9,956 nt of DNA from Chloroflexota bacterium (GTDB taxonomy: Bacteria; Chloroflexota; Anaerolineae; Aggregatilineales; Phototrophicaceae). A model generated the notes under the pieces. The model was not told where the DNA came from. It ran no database searches and was given only the letters and a program-made list of their open reading frames with translations. Both the position numbers and the translations under genes were made by a program. The stretch is from the NCBI GenBank assembly GCA_023392115.1, contig JAEVZT010000388.1, positions 1 to 9,956 on the forward strand, in the 5' to 3' direction. Of the stretch, positions 6,580 through 9,956 are shown piece after piece (position 1 is the first letter of the stretch; each line of letters opens with the position of its first letter).

Positions 6580-6597
6580 CTCGCCGAATTCGGCGAG
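6580..6597. repeat. REP-like intergenic palindrome
   Basis: CTCGCCGAATTCGGCGAG is a perfect 18-base palindrome. It is flanked by C-runs to the left (CCTCACCCTCCATCCCC) and AGGGGAG to the right, so the stem can lengthen after a one-base bulge. The C-rich lead, palindromic core and G-rich tail look like the small dispersed intergenic repeats common in bacterial chromosomes. It sits between convergent genes, the usual place for such elements. Only one copy is in the window, so repetition is inferred. Confidence 0.5.
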
Positions 6598-6625
6598 AGG
6601 GGAGTATTACATCGCATAACGGGGG

Positions 6626-6650
6626 AAGGGCGCATACTCGCGCCCTTTTT
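6626..6650 (+). terminator. Rho-independent terminator of mdh
   Basis: GGGCGC (6628-6633) and GCGCCC (6640-6645) form a perfect stem, extendable by two A-T pairs, with the 6-base loop ATACTC and a run of five Ts at 6646-6650. It lies 75 bases after the mdh stop. On the minus strand the hairpin is followed by TTCCCCC, so it would be a poor terminator for the convergent Sua5 gene. Confidence 0.88.
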
Positions 6651-6669
6651 GATTCCCGCTGCTGACCGC

Positions 6670-7716
6670 TTAGTCGACGTGGATCACGCGCCCTTCAGCA
6701 GCACGCACCAGCCGATCCCAGATCGCTAAGCCGATGCCCTCGCGCTCGAACCCGCGCACGAGGATCGCGTCGACGCCTGAACGGTCGAGGTCACGGATCG
6801 CCGCGAACAGCGCCGCGCCGATCGTTTCCGGATCTGCACCGAGCGCGATCACCCGCGCGGGCAGCGCGGCGAAAGCGCCGCGCTCCTGATCGCGCGTCAG
6901 GATGCCGACATTCTGCCCGTTCTCGACCCGCAGGCGCGCTTCCGCCTGCATCCGCGCGATAACGGCGTCTGGCTGCCCGTCGAACAGGATGAGCTGCGCG
7001 CGCGGGGAGTAATGCTTGATCATCTGCCCGGGCGCGTCGGCAGTCTGCTCTAGGTCGAGGTATTTCGTGCGGATGCGCACGCTGGGCACGATCGTGCGCA
7101 CGGCTTCAAGTGGCACGCCGCCGGGACGCAGGATGACCGGATCGCCTGTCATGTCGATGATCGTCGACTCCAGCCCGATTGGCGTCGCGCCGCCGTCGAG
7201 GATCATGTCGATCCGCCCGGCGAGATCGTCAAGGACGTGCTGCGCCGTCGTGGCGCTCGGTCGGCTGAAGGTGTTAGCGCTCGGCGCGGCGATCGGCACG
7301 CCTGCTGCCGTGATTAAGCCAAGCGCGACCGGATGACCGGGCATACGCACGGCGACGGTATCGCCACCTGCCGACACGATCGGCGGGATGTCGGGGTGGC
7401 GCTTGAACACGAGCGTCAGCGCGCCCGCCCAGAACGCGCGCGCTAACCTGATCGCGTCGTCGGGGATGTCGACGGCGACTCCCGCCAGCATGTCGATCGC
7501 GGCGATATGGACGATGACCGGATCAGAGGCGGGGCGGTTTTTCGCTGCGTAGATACGCGCGACGGCGTCGGCGTCGGTCGCGTTCGCGCCAAGTCCATAG
7601 ACGGTTTCGGTCGGGAAGGCGACCAGCCTGCCGCGCCGGATGATCGCGGCAGCTTCATGCAGCAGGTTGGGGTCAGGGTCGTGCGGATCGATCCGCCGGA
7701 CGTCGGTTTCGCTCAT
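6670..7716 (-). CDS. L-threonylcarbamoyladenylate synthase, Sua5 type
   Basis: This enzyme makes threonylcarbamoyl-AMP from threonine, bicarbonate and ATP, the first step of the universal t6A37 modification of ANN-decoding tRNAs. The 348 residues form a two-domain Sua5 protein rather than the short YrdC/TsaC form. The YrdC domain shows FPTETVYGLG at 34-43, KNRP at 59-62 followed by DPVIVHI, APSAN at 144-148 and ESTIID at 183-188. The linker motif APGQMIKHYSP at 228-238 leads into the C-terminal Sua5 domain. The ATG start is the only sensible one, though the Shine-Dalgarno is weak. A good promoter lies just upstream, so it can be expressed apart from the oxidoreductase gene 79 bases before it. 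It converges on mdh. Confidence 0.95.
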   Translation of the reverse strand: MSETDVRRIDPHDPDPNLLHEAAAIIRRGRLVAFPTETVYGLGANATDADAVARIYAAKNRPASDPVIVHIAAIDMLAGVAVDIPDDAIRLARAFWAGALTLVFKRHPDIPPIVSAGGDTVAVRMPGHPVALGLITAAGVPIAAPSANTFSRPSATTAQHVLDDLAGRIDMILDGGATPIGLESTIIDMTGDPVILRPGGVPLEAVRTIVPSVRIRTKYLDLEQTADAPGQMIKHYSPRAQLILFDGQPDAVIARMQAEARLRVENGQNVGILTRDQERGAFAALPARVIALGADPETIGAALFAAIRDLDRSGVDAILVRGFEREGIGLAIWDRLVRAAEGRVIHVD

Positions 7717-7746
7717 GGTCGCTCGGTTGTGGTTGAGAACCGCCTA

Positions 7747-7775
7747 ATGTTACCTGTGGGCGGAGCGGGTTTCAA
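7747..7775 (-). promoter_or_regulatory. Probable sigma-70-type promoter for the Sua5 gene
   Basis: On the minus strand TTGAAA (7770-7775) and TAACAT (7747-7752) are spaced by 17 bases. Transcription would start near 7740, leaving a leader of about 24 bases before the ATG. Confidence 0.6.
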
Positions 7776-7795
7776 ACGCGCTTCGTCATTGGCGC

Positions 7796-9331
7796 TCAAT
7801 TTTGCTGTGACTGGGTGACATCAACCCGTTCCAGATCGCGTTTCGGCGGTCCTTCGATCCGCTCGCCGGTCGCCTTGTAGCGCCCGCCGTGACAAGGACA
7901 GTCCCACGTCGATTCGGCGTCATTCCACGCGACGATGCAGCCCATATGCGTGCATACAGGCGACAGCGTGTGCAGCGTCCCGTCTTCGGCTCGGTAGGCG
8001 GCGATCTGCTGCCCGTCAATTTCGGCGATCTGCCCCTCACCGGGGCGAACAGCCGATAGTTGATCCTCGTTCTTCGCCAAGCGGTCACCGATCCAGCGCG
8101 CGGCAACGTTGACATTTTCCTTGATGTAGTCGACAGCCGATGCCAGCGGCTTGATGCGAGCCGGGCTGTAGAGGTCAGCATACGGGTTCTCGCGTCCGAG
8201 CACGAGATCGCTCAGGAGGCGCGCGGCGACGTTCGCATAGGTCATGCCGTTGCCTGAATAGCCCGAGGCGAAATACAGGTTGTCCGCGCCGGGGCTTTTG
8301 CCGATGTAAGCCAGTCCGTCGGCGGGTTCGTAGACCTGCGCCGACCAGCGATAGACGACCGATTCGACGTCGAAGTGCTTGCGCGCGTGTTCATCCAGCG
8401 CACGGTAGCGGCTTTCTGTATCGCCGTGCTGCCCGGTCTTGTGATCCTTGCCGCCGACGATCAGCAGGCGCTCGCCATCAACTTCCGCCCAGCGCGTGTA
8501 GTTGTACGGGTCTTCGGTGTCCCAGTACAGCCCTTCAGGGAAGTCGCTGCGGGTGCGAATGGCGATGACGTAGGAGCGGTACGGCGCCGCTTCCGTGTCG
8601 ACGAGGTGGATGCCCGGCGGAATGTGGGTGGCGATGATCACCGCCCGCGCCGTGACGCTGCCGGTTTCAGTCTTGACGACGCACGGGTCGCCGTCGCTGA
8701 TGTCGACGACACGCGAGTGCTCGAACAGGAAGCTGCCGTCACCGGGAACATCCTGCGCCAGCCGGAACAGGTATTTGAGCGGGTGAAACTGCGCCTGATC
8801 GGGCAGCCACAACGCGCTCTTGGCGGAGATCGGCAGCGGAATCTGCTCGGTGAACGAGGCGTTCAGTCCGGCTTTGCGCGCCGCCTCGACCTCTTTTTCG
8901 AGCATTGGCGTATCCTGTGGATTCTCCGTGTACAGGTAGCCCGGCACGCGGCGGAAGTCACAGTCGATGGCTTTTTCCGCCACCAGCGCGGCGATCTGAT
9001 CCATCGCGGCTTGGTGAGACTGCGCCGCCAGCCGCGCGCCGTCCTCGCCGAAGTCGGAAGCGATCGTCTGGTAGCGCGTGTCGAGGATCGCGGTGATGTG
9101 CGCCGTCGTCCGTCCGGTCACGCCTGAACCGATGCGGTCAGCTTCGACCACGGCGACGGTTTTCCCGGCGTTCTTGAGCAGGATGGCAGCGGTGATGCCC
9201 GTCAGCCCCGCGCCGACGATGGCGACATCGACCTGCACGTTTTCGCGCAGCGGCGGCGCTGTCTGAGGACTCGCCGCGTTCATCCACGCGGATTGGGTGC
9301 TGCGCGGCATGTTCAGCATCGTTTCCCCCAC
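7796..9331 (-). CDS. FAD-dependent oxidoreductase fused to a C-terminal Rieske [2Fe-2S] domain
   Basis: The 511-residue protein joins a DAO/glycine-oxidase-like flavin oxidoreductase to a Rieske iron-sulfur domain, the architecture of the poorly characterised YhfW-like family. The FAD-binding fold starts with VDVAIVGAGLTGITAA (GAGLTG at 40-45), with Glu63 in VVEADRIGSG ending the next strand. A second FAD contact is likely in the late GYSGNGMTYA segment. The Rieske cluster is complete: Cys460 and His462 (CTHMGC) and Cys478 and His481 (CPCHG), with the extra Cys465 and Cys480 that form the disulfide of high-potential Rieske proteins. There is no signal peptide or membrane segment. Electrons presumably pass between flavin and cluster; the substrate is unknown. 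The start is uncertain: GTG 9331 has AGGAG 9 bases upstream, while ATG 9319 (preceded by GGGGGA) or ATG 9310 would shorten the protein by 4 or 7 residues. Confidence 0.92.
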   Translation of the reverse strand: MGETMLNMPRSTQSAWMNAASPQTAPPLRENVQVDVAIVGAGLTGITAAILLKNAGKTVAVVEADRIGSGVTGRTTAHITAILDTRYQTIASDFGEDGARLAAQSHQAAMDQIAALVAEKAIDCDFRRVPGYLYTENPQDTPMLEKEVEAARKAGLNASFTEQIPLPISAKSALWLPDQAQFHPLKYLFRLAQDVPGDGSFLFEHSRVVDISDGDPCVVKTETGSVTARAVIIATHIPPGIHLVDTEAAPYRSYVIAIRTRSDFPEGLYWDTEDPYNYTRWAEVDGERLLIVGGKDHKTGQHGDTESRYRALDEHARKHFDVESVVYRWSAQVYEPADGLAYIGKSPGADNLYFASGYSGNGMTYANVAARLLSDLVLGRENPYADLYSPARIKPLASAVDYIKENVNVAARWIGDRLAKNEDQLSAVRPGEGQIAEIDGQQIAAYRAEDGTLHTLSPVCTHMGCIVAWNDAESTWDCPCHGGRYKATGERIEGPPKRDLERVDVTQSQQN

Positions 9332-9342
9332 ATGAAACTGCT

Positions 9343-9420
9343 CCTGTCGTCATTCAATTCGTTAGACTCATTCTAGCCTATCGAAACTTAACTCGACGTG
9401 ATAATTGAATGAATGACAGG
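9343..9420. repeat. Long imperfect inverted repeat between fmt and the Rieske oxidoreductase gene
   Basis: The left arm at 9343-9359 (CCTGTC GT CATTCAATT) and the right arm at 9403-9420 (AATTGAATG AAT GACAGG) are inverted copies. They pair over 10 and 6 bases around a small asymmetric internal loop, with 43 bases between them. On the minus strand the 3' arm runs into AGGAG (9341-9345), the likely Shine-Dalgarno of the oxidoreductase gene, so three of its bases would be in the stem. The interval between the arms is AT-richer than the genes and holds a -10-like TAGAAT on the minus strand. Confidence 0.65.
9370..9375 (-). promoter_or_regulatory. Isolated -10-like box for the Rieske oxidoreductase gene
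   Basis: TAGAAT on the minus strand lies 39 bases upstream of the GTG start and between the arms of the inverted repeat. I find no good -35 at 15-19 bases upstream, so it would need an activator or is a chance match. Confidence 0.3.
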
Positions 9421-9430
9421 CTTGAAGGGT

Positions 9431-9956
9431 TTATCCAAGCGTCGCGCCGGCGAACGAGGGGTAGCCGCGCACGAATTCGTCCATCGACACCGCGCCGCGC
9501 CCCTCAAGCTGGACGCGGGTCGGGTAGAACAGCCCGCCGCCTGTGCCGATGGCGATTCGCCCATTACGCTCGATCACCGCGCCGGGATCTGCCGCGCCAT
9601 CGCCCACCGTTCCGCCGTGAATCTTCAACTGCTTGCCCGACCAGAAGGTGAACGTGCCGGGCCACGGGGTGAACGCGCGTACCGTCCGCTCGATGGCAGC
9701 GGCGTCCTGCGTCCAGTCGATGCGCCCTTCGTCCTTCTGGATGCGCGGTGCGATTGTAGCGAGCGAGTCGCCCTGCGGCTGCGGCTGGATCGTCCCGTCA
9801 AGGTAGGCGGGCAGGGTGTCGATCAGCAGATTGCCGCCGAGCGCCGCCAGCTTGTCGTGGAGCGTCTGTCCGGTGTCGTCGGACGCGATCGGGATCGACC
9901 GCTGCGCGAGGATCGCGCCGGTATCCAAGCCGGCGTCCATCTGCATGCTCGTGATG
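9431..9956 (-). CDS. fmt: Methionyl-tRNA formyltransferase, C-terminal part
   Basis: Fmt formylates initiator Met-tRNA using 10-formyl-tetrahydrofolate, so that translation can begin with fMet. About 174 codons are visible; the N-terminus and folate-binding motifs lie beyond the right window edge, where the frame is still open. The fragment begins ITSMQMDAGLDTG, the family signature carrying a catalytic aspartate, followed by the end of the formyltransferase domain. The C-terminal tRNA-binding domain begins around RIDWTQDAAAIERTVRAF and includes the typical PWPGTFTFW segment. It stops at TAA 9431-9433. The next gene on the strand is the oxidoreductase, 99 bases away, with no clear terminator between them, so read-through is possible. 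Confidence 0.96.
   Translation of the reverse strand, partial: ITSMQMDAGLDTGAILAQRSIPIASDDTGQTLHDKLAALGGNLLIDTLPAYLDGTIQPQPQGDSLATIAPRIQKDEGRIDWTQDAAAIERTVRAFTPWPGTFTFWSGKQLKIHGGTVGDGAADPGAVIERNGRIAIGTGGGLFYPTRVQLEGRGAVSMDEFVRGYPSFAGATLG

Noticed and set aside
8375..9127. 250-codon open frame antisense to the FAD/Rieske oxidoreductase
   Set aside because: It is a shadow of the real gene's codon bias; the composition is dominated by Arg, Val, Ala and Asp and it has no motif or promoter.
9360..9402. GATAAT (9400-9405) as a + strand promoter in the fmt/oxidoreductase gap
   Set aside because: There is no credible -35 and no gene on the + strand downstream; the base composition of the gap is enough to produce it.

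Overview
The window is compact, GC-rich (about 60%) bacterial chromosome carrying housekeeping and central-metabolism genes, with no mobile element, CRISPR array, rRNA or tRNA that I can see. The lineage is inferred. The malate dehydrogenase is of the Chloroflexus type, judged from memory of that family (GGHGDEMVPLPR, ERTRKGGGEIV-like and YAPAA stretches). That fact and the gene mix point to Chloroflexota, possibly an Anaerolineae-like member. No phylogeny was run.

Layout. Bases 3-200 hold the C-terminus of tRNA pseudouridine synthase TruB. RibF (FMN/FAD synthesis) follows on the + strand. RibF converges on the GTPase Era, and their stop codons overlap. Era is the last gene of a minus-strand operon that starts near 3026 with two genes I do not recognise: a two-helix membrane protein with a His-rich tail, and a soluble protein with a Pro/Ala/Thr-rich linker. 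All three genes are joined by very tight junctions. A histidine-phosphatase gene diverges from this operon. It is followed by ATP-type PEP carboxykinase (pckA) and malate dehydrogenase (mdh), both on +. That pair interconverts malate, oxaloacetate and PEP. A clear rho-independent terminator ends mdh.

The right third is all on the minus strand. In order of transcription it holds the C-terminal part of methionyl-tRNA formyltransferase (fmt, cut by the window edge), a fused FAD-oxidoreductase/Rieske protein, and a Sua5-type threonylcarbamoyl-AMP synthase. TruB, Era, Fmt and Sua5 all serve tRNA or ribosome maturation and translation initiation, so most of the window is translation support plus the malate/PEP node.

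No previously undescribed multi-gene system is evident. The most interesting observations are these: (1) the gene before era appears to be cut by an in-frame amber codon, since reading through adds a hydrophobic, positively capped tail and ends exactly in an ATGA overlap with era; (2) mdh has a six-residue insertion in its substrate-specificity loop; (3) a palindrome sits at the predicted pckA transcription start; (4) a long imperfect inverted repeat in the fmt/Rieske-oxidoreductase gap would hide part of a Shine-Dalgarno sequence only in read-through transcripts.
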